Part shown: in pieces, positions 48,201-56,632 of the stretch
How the letters are laid out: each line of letters starts with the position of its first letter
How positions within the stretch are numbered: position 1 is the stretch's first letter
DNA from: Proteles cristata cristata
Lineage: Eukaryota; Chordata; Mammalia; Carnivora; Hyaenidae
Direction: 5' to 3'
NCBI GenBank assembly: GCA_017311185.1
Contig: JAESUZ010003490.1
Coordinates: forward strand, 558,001-622,000
Length of the DNA: 64,000 nt
The notes under the pieces: model-generated
Databases searched by the model: none
What the model was told of the DNA's origin: nothing
The model's input: only the letters and a program-made list of their open reading frames with translations
Position numbers and translations under genes: made by a program

Positions 48201-50065
48201 TTTAGAAACTCACTTCTGGTTGGTCCTCAGGATACATATGTTGGGCCTGAGGGTGAGCAAGAAGGCTGGCAGGTCTGTCTTTTAGGATGCAGCTCCTGCT
48301 CAGCAAAAGCCTGGAGACCCAGGACCCGCCTGCCTGGAGTTCAGCCCACGTGGAGGAAAGCTGGGAGCAGAGTAGGGCCACTCAGCCACTTGCAGTGCTG
48401 AAATAAGTATGGCCTTGTGTGTGAGGCAGAATTTGAACCTTAGTTCTGACGCTTTTCAGATCTGGCACCTTGGATGTGCCACCTACTCCCTCTGAGCTTT
48501 CATGTTATCATTTATAAGCTCAGGTTTAATCTTCCCAACTCCATTGTACCATGAAGGTAACTAATGAGAGATATTAAATGAGATACTATGTCCAAGTGTT
48601 GAGCACATTGCCAGGCATTCAATGAGTAGCAGCAAAATGTGCCTGTGACTGTGATTTCAAAATGTTTACATATAAATATTCTTGGAGACAGGGCAGAGAA
48701 GTCCTCCTGAACTCCGTGCTCCCTCCCTCCTTACTTTCTAAATCTAAAGGGGGACGGTTGGCGGGATTTGTTTTCGTCTTTCTAACATTTTTCCTTCTCC
48801 TGAATTGTCTTTTCTTTCCCCTCTAGTTTTCATGTATTACTTCGATAACCCGGGTGGCCAAATTCCATCCTGGCTCATTAACTGGGTCGCAAAGGTGAGA
48901 TCCCAGGAGGCAGAAGGGGGGTGTGTGTTTGACAAATGTTGACTTAGTCCAAGGGGCTGTCAGGCTGAAGAGATGTCCTGTCTCAGGCCTAATGAGGCTC
49001 TTTTTTGAAGCAGCTTGTTGAGTGACTACAGTGAGGACTGAGGATGCCAACACCCAGGATGTGGAGGCTGGGAAAAAGACAAAGAATCCTTAGCTGGAAT
49101 GTCAGACCCTCCCTGCCAGCACACCCTGCTGGGATCACTGTCTGGATCCTCCTGACAGTAGCCTGCTCCTTGTAGGGAAAATGGGGCCTTTGGACCCTGC
49201 CCTGCTTCTGGAGGAGCCTGGAAGGCTGACCTGGCTTGAGAGACAACCAGAGGTGTCCAAGCCTGGAAGCCACCAGTTTTGTTACTGCTGTTGTGTTTTG
49301 TTTCTCTGTAAGGAGAGGGAAGTGCAGTGGTCCTGGACCGCGGCAGACTGCCTGGGGACTTGGCTTGATGGGACTCAGTCAGCCTGCTTCCTGGTGGGAG
49401 GGCTCAGCACATTCCCTGGGAGAGTGAAAAGCACACAGGCTTTGAGTCAAACACGCGATTTGGAGTCCGGGCCCTGCTTCTGTGTGTGTAATCTCGGGAA
49501 GCCATCAATTTCTTCCCTTTCAAAAATGGAGAAGGAAATTACTGACCCTATAGAGTAGTTCTAAGTAAGGCAGTGTCTGGGGAAAATCTTGTACAATGTT
49601 CAACACCAACTAAATAATAATATAACCTAACCCTTTGCCCCCACAACCTCACCATTTTCTAATTCTGTGAAAGAAGTCCTTTCTCTGATTTCTGTGGAAG
49701 AATCCCACAACCCAACCTAATCCCATTTCCTGTGTTTTTTTCTTTCCAAAAAATGGTGTCTCAGAAACATCTTAGCTTTCACTAGCAAAAGCCAAGACGT
49801 ACAACCTTGTTGCCTGCTGTCTATTCTCACCTGTGCCTTGGGTCTTCTGTCATCTGCAGCAATGCACTGTTGAAACTGGACAGGGACCCTATTGTCATAT
49901 TTAATATACTCTTAAGGTCCTCTTTCATTACCTTTGGCATATCCCAAAGAATCAGGAATAATGTCCCTGAGGATACAGAAATAACAGGTCTCCTTTGCTT
50001 TGCAGAATGGCGTTCCTAACTTCCTGAAGGACATGGCAAAAGCCTGTAAGAACTACCGACGGTAA
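25349..50065 (+). CDS. PCTP: PCTP, phosphatidylcholine transfer protein (StARD2), six-exon coding span
   Basis: The coding sequence is the join of 25349-25492, 42167-42284, 44858-44937, 47773-47944, 48827-48894 and 50006-50065: 642 nt including TAA, 213 residues (human about 214). The product is a cytosolic START-domain protein that binds one phosphatidylcholine and moves it between membranes; the START fold fills nearly the whole chain. Recognisable blocks are FSEEQF near the N-terminus, DYRKQWDQYVK (77-87), NGETVVYW (95-102), YPFPMSNRD (106-114), KQYKQSLAIESDGKKGSK-like sequence (154-171) and FDNPGGQIPSWLINW (177-191). Numbering is human plus one. Residues known to line the human PC site are kept: Y73, R79, D83, and the choline cage W102, Y115, Y156. 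S111 matches the reported PKC-site serine. The start has a strong Kozak context (A at -3, G at +4). Exon phases are 0,1,0,1,0. Intron 3 looks U12-type. Confidence 0.97.
26750..26960 (-). repeat. MIR SINE relic (antisense), in PCTP intron 1
   Basis: Reverse MIR pattern: GGCACCGTTAAGTGCTTCGC ... GGTTAAGGTGATTGCTCAAG ... ATCAGAACTC. Confidence 0.55.
27272..27500 (-). mobile_element. CAN-SINE, antisense, in PCTP intron 1
   Basis: Poly(T)/AT tail, GA-rich body and head ending CCACCCAGGTGCCCC. Short duplications ATTCTGTTTC / ATTCCTGTTT flank it. Confidence 0.9.
27508..27700 (-). mobile_element. CAN-SINE, antisense, adjacent copy
   Basis: A second, more diverged element directly follows in the same orientation, with a degenerate head (GACTGAGCCATCCAGA). 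Confidence 0.88.
27728..27762 (+). repeat. Diverged direct repeat, copy A
   Basis: Matches 28859-28893 with a single difference over 35 bp (ACCATCTAAAGATTTCCACT and onward). The homology extends left across the two SINEs to about 27245. Confidence 0.75.
28580..29650 (-). other. Unassigned segment with several minus-strand open frames
   Basis: Four consecutive minus-strand frames of 62-89 codons cover most of this stretch. No motif lets me name a family. They could be a decayed retroelement interior or chance. Confidence 0.25.
28859..28893 (+). repeat. Diverged direct repeat, copy B
   Basis: Partner of 27728-27762. The left flank (CTCAACCCCATCAA near 28815) also matches 27248, so the repeat unit was at least about 80 bp before the SINE insertions. 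Confidence 0.75.
29720..29900 (-). repeat. MIR SINE relic (antisense)
   Basis: Reverse MIR-like: TTGACAGATGGAAACAAAAC ... GTTAAGTGAATCACACAAG. Confidence 0.45.
30090..30440 (+). repeat. Old degenerate dispersed element
   Basis: CAGGCACTGGGGATAAACAA ... GCTATGAAGACAGTAAAGTG ... GGTAACATTTGAGTGGAGAC is a familiar ancient mammalian repeat pattern, related to 3000-3900. I do not name the family. Confidence 0.4.
30450..30555 (+). mobile_element. hAT-Charlie-like DNA transposon relic (partial)
   Basis: TCAAGCACATTAGGATCACC ... TGATCTGGGGTGAGGC follows the same pattern as the fuller copy at 31010. Confidence 0.5.
31010..31230 (+). mobile_element. hAT-Charlie-like nonautonomous DNA transposon relic
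   Basis: GATTCTCGAACTTCAGCATG, GCATCAGAATCACCCACAGG, TTTCTGATTCAGTGGACTGG and TTCTAACCAGTTGCCAAGTG occur in consensus order, ending near CTCTGAGTACCAC. Confidence 0.6.
31388..31602 (-). mobile_element. CAN-SINE, antisense, young subfamily, in PCTP intron 1
   Basis: Nearly consensus copy with target-site duplications (GAAAAAAAGAATATCTT / AGAAAAAAGAATATCTT) at 31371 and 31604. Confidence 0.94.
33155..33373 (-). mobile_element. CAN-SINE, antisense, in PCTP intron 1
   Basis: Includes an expanded (GA)n at 33229-33278 and a degenerate head. Target-site duplications TTTAATGTGTTTT lie at 33142 and 33374. Confidence 0.88.
33229..33278 (+). repeat. (GA)n microsatellite inside a SINE
   Basis: About 25 GA units, an expansion of the SINE's own purine-rich body. 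Confidence 0.92.
33409..33624 (+). mobile_element. CAN-SINE, sense, in PCTP intron 1
   Basis: Target-site duplications ACCCAGAAAAGCTTAGA lie at 33391 and 33625. It faces the antisense SINE ending 35 bp upstream. Confidence 0.92.
33870..34380 (-). repeat. L1-like relic, split by a SINE
   Basis: ACATTTCTTCCAGAATAGG ... TTCATTGGATATAGCATTCC ... GGCTTCTGATGAGATGTCTG is a familiar old L1-associated text. The SINE at 33983 interrupts it. Confidence 0.4.
33983..34187 (-). mobile_element. CAN-SINE, antisense, in PCTP intron 1
   Basis: Target-site duplications TCTCCTTCACTTT are perfect at 33970-33982 and 34188-34200. Confidence 0.93.
34391..34445 (+). mobile_element. Extremely 5'-truncated L1 insertion (55 bp)
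   Basis: Only the last bases of the carnivore L1 3' end (GCTAACTAACTTGGATGTAA, the reverse of text at about 60165-60190) and an A-rich tail are present. Flanking GGATCTATTT (34381) and GGATATATTT (34446) look like a target-site duplication. Confidence 0.7.
34685..34840 (+). mobile_element. hAT-like DNA transposon relic
   Basis: GATCACCAAACTTTTTCTCT, AAAGGGCCAGCAAGTAAATA and GGAGGCTTTGTGGGCCAGG match a familiar Charlie-group pattern. The subfamily is not named. Confidence 0.5.
35050..35525 (+). repeat. MIR SINE relic split by an L1 fragment
   Basis: The MIR left part (TTACTTGAGTGACTTTAGGT) stops at about 35109 and the right part (CTCAGTTTCCTTGTCTGAAA ... GGATTAAGTGAGATAATCC) resumes at about 35379. 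Confidence 0.6.
35110..35378 (-). repeat. Antisense old L1 3' end fragment
   Basis: Poly(T), then CACAGCTTTATGGAGGTATC, ATAAAATTTATGCATTTTAA and CCAGACAGCCACCAGTCTGC, the reverse of a common L1M 3' end. Confidence 0.6.
36330..36440 (+). repeat. MIR SINE relic (3' half)
   Basis: ATAAAGTAGAGATAATAATA ... CACAGTGCCTGGC. Confidence 0.45.
36530..36720 (-). repeat. MIR SINE relic (antisense)
   Basis: CTAAGTACTTATGTACAAGG ... TTAGCTCATTATCCTC ... CAGCTGAGGAAAGCAAGG. Confidence 0.55.
37030..37440 (+). repeat. Two MIR-like relics
   Basis: GGGACCCTTGGCAAGTCACT (about 37060) and GGGACTCTGGCAAGTAATTT (about 37276) each sit in MIR-core context. They may be two copies. Confidence 0.45.
38560..38880 (-). 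repeat. Ancient dispersed repeat, unnamed
   Basis: The start GTTGCAAGTAACAGGAAACT parallels GTTGCAAGGAACAAAAAGCT at 43040, and both are followed by a GTTTAT(T) motif at similar spacing. The two look like copies of one old family. Confidence 0.35.
38881..41374. other. PCTP intron 1 stretch, nothing recognised
   Basis: AT-rich intronic sequence. A short near-tandem repeat (AAAAGCATAAAGAACCTT, at about 39284 and 39312) is the only structure noted. Confidence 0.45.
41375..41990 (+). repeat. L2 LINE 3' relic
   Basis: CTGGATCATTGCACTGGTCC, GTTTACAAAGCCCTTTGG and GAGGTCTTTCCTGACCATCT occur in L2 order. Confidence 0.6.
42167..42284 (+). CDS. PCTP: PCTP coding exon 2 (residues 49-87)
   Basis: The exon encodes QTGLYEYKVFGVL through DYRKQWDQYVK. 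The acceptor follows a clear pyrimidine tract and reads CTACAG|CAG. The donor AAAG|GTGAAT leaves phase 1. Because the first exonic triplet is CAG, the acceptor is a tandem NAGNAG, and use of the second AG would delete only Q49. Conserved lipid-site residues Y73, R79 and D83 lie here. Confidence 0.95.
43018..43350 (-). repeat. Ancient dispersed repeat, unnamed (related to 38560)
   Basis: See the start shared with 38560; it continues with GGCAAAGATGGCCACC-type text. Confidence 0.35.
44370..44475 (+). repeat. MIR SINE relic
   Basis: GTTATGCCACTTCCTAGGTG ... GAACCTTCATTTCCCAGATG. Confidence 0.5.
44858..44937 (+). CDS. PCTP: PCTP coding exon 3 (residues 88-114)
   Basis: The exon encodes ELYEKECNGETVVYW through YPFPMSNRD, including W102 (choline cage) and S111. 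The upstream acceptor is a normal U2-type site, CTCCTTAG. The downstream donor is GAT|GTATCCTTTC, which is a poor U2 donor but an exact U12-type 5' splice site. The exon ends in phase 0. Confidence 0.95.
45985..46130 (-). repeat. MIR SINE relic (antisense)
   Basis: ATCATCCCCATTTCATAACC ... GAACTGAGGCAAAGAGAAG ... GGCAGAGGCAGG. Confidence 0.55.
46355..46445 (+). repeat. MIR SINE relic
   Basis: TTGTGTGACCTTGGAAAAGT ... TGGGCCTCAGTGACCTGATG. Confidence 0.55.
46890..47090 (+). repeat. MIR SINE relic
   Basis: GGAGCCAGATCTGGGTTTGC ... CTCTGAGCCTCAATTTTGTC ... GGCTCAATAAATGG, almost the full element. Confidence 0.65.
47773..47944 (+). CDS. PCTP: PCTP coding exon 4 (residues 115-171)
   Basis: The exon encodes YIYIRQRQELDMEGRKIHVV through QSLAIESDGKKGSK, the central sheet of the START domain, with Y115 and Y156 of the choline cage. 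The acceptor TATAG lacks a pyrimidine tract and instead has a U12-like branch sequence 12 nt upstream. The donor AAAG|GTAAGG is a strong U2 site. The exon leaves phase 1. Confidence 0.96.
47945..48826 (+). other. PCTP: PCTP intron 4 (0.9 kb)
   Basis: U2-type intron, GTAAGG to a strong pyrimidine tract and CTCTAG. It contains one MIR at about 48420-48650. Confidence 0.9.
48420..48650 (+). repeat. MIR SINE relic
   Basis: GAATTTGAACCTTAGTTCTG ... TTAAATGAGATACTATGTCC ... TTGCCAGGCATTCAATGAG. Confidence 0.55.
48827..48894 (+). CDS. PCTP: PCTP coding exon 5 (residues 172-194)
   Basis: The exon encodes VFMYYFDNPGGQIPSWLINW followed by VAK; the first codon is split across the intron. The acceptor has a long pyrimidine tract ending CCCCTCTAG and the donor is AAG|GTGAGA. 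The PSWLINW segment begins the C-terminal START helix that covers the lipid cavity. Confidence 0.96.
48895..50005 (+). other. PCTP: PCTP intron 5 (1.1 kb)
   Basis: U2-type intron, GTGAGA to TTTGCAG, with one MIR at about 49440-49620. The 125-codon frame in it has no recognisable protein similarity. Confidence 0.9.
49440..49620 (+). repeat. MIR SINE relic
   Basis: TTTGGAGTCCGGGCCCTGCT ... CAATTTCTTCCCTTTCAAAA ... GAAGGAAATTACTGACCC. Confidence 0.5.
50006..50065 (+). CDS. PCTP: PCTP coding exon 6 (residues 195-213, stop TAA)
   Basis: The exon encodes NGVPNFLKDMAKACKNYRR and then TAA, after the acceptor CTTTGCTTTGCAG. It forms the end of the amphipathic C-terminal helix. The tail ends YRR, whereas I remember the human protein ending YLKKT, so this copy is two residues shorter at the C-terminus while keeping the positive charge. 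Confidence 0.95.
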   Translation, partial: NGVPNFLKDMAKACKNYRR

Positions 50066-51250
50066 CTTCAGAAAGAACATCGTGTGTTGGTGTACTGAAG
50101 TCGCTGGAAGTGCCACAGCCCAGCGATGCACAGCTTTCCTTTCCCTCTTCCACCTTCAGAGGCTGGCACACTGTCCCGCACATCGTCCCCAAGTGTGTTT
50201 GCTGATGCCTGGCTTCCTCTCCCCCTTTCCCCACATTGGAACTGGCTGCCTTCTTCCACTATTGAATGTGGGTCAGATGAGGGAAATTTTGCTGACTTAT
50301 TTTTAAGAAGGGAAGTCCTCAGTGGGGAACACAATCATTCCATTGTGCCATTTTAGGGGGGTGGGTGGGTGGAGGAAGGACAACAAATGCAAAGGCAGCC
50401 GATCCTGGCAAGCTGGCTCCTTCCAGAATGTGACCTCTTGCAACCCAGGAGGGGCTGCTGGGATGCCATCCCCTTCAGTGTGGACTCCTGATGCCTCAGA
50501 ATGGGAGACAGGTGCTGATCTCCATCTGTCTGATGCTTTGGTGTGTTGATTTGGCCGGGTCTGAGGTGATAATCTAGCAAGTCTCTCCATTATTTGTACT
50601 TGTGGAAGATCGTGAGCTGTTTTGATTTCAAACCAGGATGAAACACATGGCAGGCCTGATTAAGCACTTGATGTGGTAGCCACGTTTTCTCATCACCTAT
50701 GTCTGGGATTCTCTTTCCCACCTGCCACTGGAGAGAGGCTGACCAGACCTCACTGGCTCTGCATTTTATCAGAAACAGAGGCATCATGATGCTTCTCGCT
50801 GGTAGTTTGCAAAAGTCAAGAAGCTGTGTGCACAGCTGTGATAAGGTATCTGTATGCAATAATACAACTTTCCTTTTCTAGAATGTTTGGAGATATTGAA
50901 GGGATAAGAGTTCACATCCAGGGAAATATTAATTAGTGGATTGTTTGACTCTACAACTTTTTTCTCAGGAATTCTACCTAACATGTCTGCCTCTTCTACC
51001 ACTAAAGACCTCTAGTTTCCTGTGTTCTCCTGAATTTTGGTAGATACTGTGGCTAAAGGCATAGCCTTCATGATCTCAGGGAAGAATTTTAACCACTGTG
51101 TGTGATGGTACTGAATCTTGATTAGTGGTCATAGAACTTCAGGATGTAAAGCCAGAAGCAGAGGATTTTATAAAATGGGATACCTCAACGTATGTGTTCT
51201 CTCTGGGAAGAAAATAGATCAAACACCAATAAATACAGAGTGACATAAAT
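50066..51250 (+). other. PCTP: PCTP 3' UTR
   Basis: Sequence follows the TAA of exon 6 without recognised interspersed repeats, unlike the flanking DNA, as expected for a conserved terminal exon. It ends about 20 nt after the AATAAA at 51228. A T/GT-rich stretch at about 51257-51295 looks like the downstream element. A weaker AATACA near 50865 could give a shorter form. Confidence 0.7.
51228..51233 (+). terminator. PCTP: PCTP poly(A) signal AATAAA
   Basis: A canonical hexamer about 1.16 kb after the stop codon, followed within 30-60 nt by a T/GT-rich run (TGTTTGTAGTTTTCTTTG). It is the first canonical hexamer after the stop with this context. Confidence 0.65.
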
Positions 51251-53367
51251 TTATCCTGTTTGTAGTTTTCTTTGTACCTTGTTCCTTTTGTGAGAATGAA
51301 CTAGTTGGGTCTCATTTGTTTGCAAGGCACATCCAACCTAACTAATGAACTTGAACATAAAAAAGAATTTTAGGTGTGCTTACATGCAAGGCCAGGTGTA
51401 GGGTGGCCTCAGGTCGGGGTTGATAAATTAGAATGATGTTCGAATTCGGCTACGTTTGTCTTCAGGTTATCTTTGATGTAGGGCTGTGTCTGGTGGCAGG
51501 ATTGTGCTAACAGCAAAGGGTAGGCCCACAGCTTCCCAGGCTCTTGCTGAGCCAAAGAAAGGCAGCATTTCTTTCCAGTAGATCCCACACCATCCTATGA
51601 CTCCTTCTCAACCATGTGCCTCTCCCTTCCCAGTCACTGTGGTCATATGGATAGACTTATACAAGTAGTGAATACCTCATAAATTTACCATTAAAAATCA
51701 TTATCAGTAATATAGCTGGAATTTAAGTTTAGGTAAGTGAAATCTAAATGTCTCTTGTAACAGAGGGTCAGGTGTAAATTTTAAGTATAGAGGAACTGAA
51801 ACACAGGCACTACGATCACAGTCTTTAAGCAGAGAATCAACATGAAATGGTGTCCTGCAAACCATATCTTTACACAGTGTTTAATAAACAGTATTTTAAT
51901 AAAACACTTTACACAGTGTTTAATAAAAAAGTATTTTTCCTCCTCTAAAGTTTCTGGTGGCCAGAGTGCGACCCCCTGGGACACGCCCCTCACTCCAGGG
52001 CCTGAGGATGGGGGATCCTAACAAAACTGGCAGAAGCCTGTCAAAGGTAAGAATTCTTCACCAGAGTTCGCCCTCCCATTCCCATCTCTGTCTGTGGGGG
52101 CTGGCTGAGAGAAAAAGGTAAAGTTTCATGTTGTCCCTTCCTTTCTAAATTTGGATTGGCAGGCAAAAAACATTTGTAGGAGTGAGGTCTTTGAATGATG
52201 ACTGCTGTATGTGCTTTTGTGTACTCACTGGGTGTCAGGACCTTCCCTCACTGGTTGTCAGGACGATGTTGTCTTCTTGTTTGTCTCATTTTGTGTCCTG
52301 AGGACTTGGCTTGGCAACAGTCAGGTTGGAGACGCCGATAATATAAGCTGTACAGAAGTGTGGGATGCTCTCCATGTGTGGCTGGGATCCTACCCACTGT
52401 TGCCAACTCTCAGTGGAATGGTCTTTCTCTGGGTTATCTCTGGGAGTGGCTGTGGGTCTTGGAGCATAGGATCTGAGCCTCTGGTCCTTATGGGGTTGTT
52501 TATTCATGCTGGGAATATTTATTGCTTGTCCAAGGCTGAAACTTGACGAGATATGCAAAAGGACTTTTTCTTTTTCCACTTTTCTTCTTCTTTTTAAATT
52601 AGTTCTGGAGTCAGTCATTGGCCAAACTGGAAGCTGGTACTCAGAGCCTGACAAGAAATTTGTTTTAGGCCTTCCCCCAAGATAATTGAAACCATAGAGT
52701 CAGAAAGAAGAAAAACATCCTGGCACCTTTGTGTAAGGATTTACTAGAACACTCCAAAGAGATCCAGCTCTGAATCTAAAACATAGGAATCTTCTGATTT
52801 CCAACCTAGTTGAAGGTCTCCCTGATGCAAAGAAGTAAACTGAGGATAATGTAGTTGGATGGGTGGGACAGTGTCCATAGCATTCTGGTGGCAGCCCAGT
52901 TCTTTGAGGAATTAAAGGCAATTATGCATATCTTACAAATTGAGTATAAACACAGAAATGTGGTTCTGGAAACCACTCGAAGTCCTCTTATCCTTTTTTC
53001 CAGTCCTTAAATCTCTTCTAATCATTAGAAAGGCTCTCAGATTTTGTAAAAGATCTGGACTTGGGGAACATGAGTCTTTTTTGATGGCACTTGCATTTTT
53101 CTCTGTGCCTATTGAGATATAAGTATTTTATGAAAACTTTTCCAGGAACCAAGGGAGTTCTTATCAGAAGGAGGAAAAAAAAAAGGCTCTTATGGAACAT
53201 AGGTCTAGGAAAAATCTTAAAAGTCTCTTCCACAAACATTAATAAAAAGCTGTCTTAGCAGGTGAACTTATTCCATCCTCCAGAAACACAGTTCCATCCA
53301 ACTGTCCTTTCATAAACTAGTGTCCTTTCATAAACTTTTGCATTATCATAACGGTCTCATGGCTAAA
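51251..53367. other. Downstream of PCTP, nothing recognised
   Basis: No exon or clear interspersed repeat. A 39-bp tandem duplication lies at 51868-51927. The longest frames (52211-52654, opposite strands) show no recognisable protein. Confidence 0.45.
51868..51927 (+). repeat. 39-bp tandem duplication
   Basis: CTTTACACAGTGTTTAATAA occurs at 51868 and again at 51907, with a similar GTATTTT spacer after each. Confidence 0.85.
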
Positions 53368-53600
53368 TTGTAAAAAAAAAATTTTTTTCTAATGTTTTAC
53401 TTATTTTTGCGAGAGAGATAGAGACAGCGTGAGCAGGGGAGGGTCAGAGAGAGAGAATATGATACAGAATCCAAAGACAGGCTACAGGCTCTGAGTTAGC
53501 TGTCAGCACAGAGCCTGACTCGGGGCTGTAACCCACGAACCAGGAGATGATGTCCTGAGCCGAAGTCGGACACTTAACTGACTGAGCCACCCAGGTGCCC
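53368..53600 (-). mobile_element. CAN-SINE, antisense
   Basis: Target-site duplications CTCATGGCTAAA are perfect at 53356-53367 and 53601-53612. Confidence 0.94.
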
Positions 53601-53749
53601 CTCATGGCTAAAAATTTTAAATGAAAATTGTAAGATCTGATTGAGCTGTTTGTAAATTTATGTATACTTGCGTATTTATGTTACCTACTTTGGTTTTTTT
53701 TCTTTTTTTATTTTGTACTTCTGACTGGTATTGTCAAAATTAGGGTTAT

Positions 53750-54322
53750 TTTTGAGTTTGAATTTAAATTCCAGTTAGTTAACATACAGTGTAATATTAG
53801 TTTCAGGTGTACAATATAGTGGTTCAACACTTCCCTACATCACCCAGGGCTCGTCACAAGTGCACGCCTTAATCTCCATCACCTATTAGCCTCCTACTAC
53901 CTCCTCTCTGGTAACCATCAGTTTGTTTTCTATAATTGAGTCTGCTTCTTGTTTGCCTCTCTCTCATTCTGTCCCCTCTGCTCATTTGTTTTGTATTTTA
54001 AATTTCACATATGAGTGATATCATAAAGTATTTGTCTTTCTCTGACTAACTTTGCTTAGCATAATACTCTGTAGCTGACATTGCAAATATCCCTGACATT
54101 GCAAATGGCAAAATTGCATTCTTTTTTAATGGCTGAATAATATTCCATTGTGTGTGTGTATATCACATCTGCTTTGTTTATTCATGAGTCACTGGACACT
54201 TAGGCTGTTTCCACTCTTTGGCTATTGTAGATAATGCTGCTGTAAACATCGGGGTGCATGTATCCCTTTGGGTAAATACCTAATAGTGGAATTGCTGGAT
54301 CATAGGGTAGTTCTGTTTTTAA
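53750..54322 (-). repeat. Antisense L1 3' fragment
   Basis: CAGTTAGTTAACATACAGTG ... TTTGTCTTTCTCTGACTAAC ... CCTAATAGTGGAATTGCTGG follows reverse L1 3' UTR into ORF2, in parallel with the copy at 60150. Decayed. Confidence 0.75.
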
Positions 54323-55859
54323 CCTGCCAAAATTAATTTGTAAAGAGTTCTATTTAATTGGCCTAAAGACAAATATGCATTATATAAATATTCTCTGAGA
54401 AATATAGAAACTAACCCAAATATTTTGCAAGTTCAAATGATAGGCCTCAGTAAATAAAGCTAGTTTAAGTTTATTGGTTTAATTAAAACCAAAATACCTT
54501 TAGAGTTATCAGTATTAAATGTAATACTTTTATTTGCCTCGGTTTACTAAAAGTCAAATAAGGTCATATTAAATTCATATCAAACTCTGTTACAGAAATT
54601 TTCAGCAAGAAACATAACTTTAAATGATTAGCTGTTTAATATCAAACAAAATTTTCATGAATCAACTAAATGTAATTGTTAAAAATAAGTTAAGTAGATT
54701 TAAGTATGACGGAAGTTTATAAATGAGCTTGTCCACTATGATTATGTTTTATATGTTTAGTTAAAATTAGTTTCCCAAATCTTTTTGGGACACCTCAGCC
54801 TACATAATCATGTGAGGCACTTTTGTATGATAAATCTTTGAGTTTGGTCAGAAATTTGACAAAATTTAGGAAGGATTTTTGTTCACAGATGAAAGGAATA
54901 GCCTGAGGCATAGCAGAGGCTGGAGAGTGAGAGACAGATAGCTATGGGAAGTTGGGGGTGGTCGCTAATAACAGCTACATTTATTGACCGCTTAGGAAAT
55001 GTCAAACACAGGCTTAGCACTTAGTGTCCATTTGATCATTTCACCCTTGTTCACCTACAAAGACTCGAAGAGTGCATGGTACCTCATCTTGATCCCATGA
55101 TATTCTCCACATATACAATACAAAACATATTCAGACTCTCTGCTGAGGGAATGAATGAATCCATGGAGTAAGAACCCTAAAGCCCTGTGATCTCAGTTTG
55201 ACCGCCATGTCAGAACAATGGATCCCTCTGCCCCCGATTTACAGTTAATCCTGTGTTACACTTAATTCTTACCAGAGAATGGACTTTGAGAACAAATCCA
55301 TTTTTAGAAATTTTTTAAAGCTAGAATTCTTTTGTTTTTCAGTTATTTTGTGGTTTAAATCTTTTTCCTTAATTACTTAAAAATTTTAAAAATCTTTTTT
55401 GCTACCCATTTTGATTCCACACCCTTGAAGGACTTCTACCAAATATCTGAAAGTCCACACACTGGAAAGGTATCATTGATTTTACTGGGGGAGGGGAGAG
55501 AGGCAGGAGGCAAAGCAGAAGAGAAGGAACTTTTCATTTGCAGGCCAGAACCCCGAATATTCAGAGAACCTGTATTCCCCCAGGAACAGGTTTCTTCTGA
55601 GAAGAAGCCAATGGATACCAAGCAGGACAAAAACGTCACTTAGAGCTCAGTGAAGGACAGCAACTTTTGTTTTATGTCAGACAGCTTATGAGGGGCTGGA
55701 TCTGTTTTTAGGTGGTCATGGATTCTGCTTCCCAATGAGTGTGGTGTTCCATTTCCAAGGGAAAGTGAGTAATGGTCCTCATCAGGAGCCTGTATTTCAG
55801 GCCTGGTGCTGGAGAATTACTGAACTGCTGAGAGCTTTCATGTAGATTTCACCCTCCAT
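54323..55859. other. Intergenic, little recognised
   Basis: AT-rich to 54900, with an antisense MIR-like stretch at about 54965-55090 (ACATTTATTGACCGCTTAGG). No gene. Confidence 0.4.
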
Positions 55860-56090
55860 TCTACCACTTGGCTCCTGTTCCCCTTTGAGCTAGTTTCAGC
55901 TCTTGTAAACAGTGTTTGCTTTCCATGACAAGCTAGGAAATGTGAGTGTGAGGCGGCGACGGTGCTGGGTCCCTGGAGAGGGCTTGCCAGGGAGGTTTCT
56001 TCCCCATACCTCATTTCAGCATGTAACTTGCTGTCGAGGTTGGGCAATCACTGAGGCTCCATGTCTTCCCCTCCTATTCTGTTCCACTAA

Positions 56091-56099
56091 CTTATAAAA
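56091..56099 (+). promoter_or_regulatory. TATA-like box in a CpG-containing segment
   Basis: TTATAAAAG followed by GC-rich sequence, inside a locally GC-richer stretch (about 55940-56480). There is no associated recognisable coding sequence. The 127-codon frame at 56115 opens with TTG, not ATG. Confidence 0.2.
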
Positions 56100-56612
56100 G
56101 AGCCAGAGAGCCGCTTGAGGACTGTCGGATCAGCCAGATGTTTCCTGAGCACAGACAGCGTGCATTTCCCCTTGCACATCATCTTGCGAGAGAGCAGGGC
56201 TGGCAGGGCACTCACCCTGGCTGACATCATTGGGCGAGGTAGCCCGGGGAAGAGTTTCAAAGCAGAGCAGCTTGGCCAGGGAAGAGCTCAGCTGGCGGCC
56301 CTGTGCTGGGATGAACTGACCCAGATAGCTAGGGAGAAGGAATCAGCAATTTATGTGTGTTTATTCTCTGAGAGGAAGTCGCCCCTCCACTCCCTGAGTA
56401 TCCATGGGCTCCGGGGTGAAGTGCCCCAGTGGCTCCACATGCACAATCAGGAGCAGGTTCAATGTATTGCTCCTCACGCAGCTCCTTGTTTTCCCTGACT
56501 TTGGCTTCAGGTTGATTGGGACAAGCTCACTTGATTGCAGTGAATAATAATAAATAATAATAGCAAATTAGCTAGCTCTTCTTTCCCAAATGCAACATAG
56601 TGGAGCTCAAAT

Positions 56613-56632
56613 GCAAAAAAAAAAAAAAAAAG
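56613..56632 (+). repeat. Poly(A) run
   Basis: About 18 consecutive A, without a recognisable SINE or LINE body beside it. Confidence 0.85.

Noticed and set aside
52286..52654. Opposite-strand 111- and 122-codon frames
   Set aside because: Mutual shadows in unique intergenic DNA with no recognisable protein or splice context.
56115..56498. 127-codon plus-strand frame after a TATA-like box
   Set aside because: It opens with TTG, the nearby ATG is out of frame, and no protein similarity is recognised.
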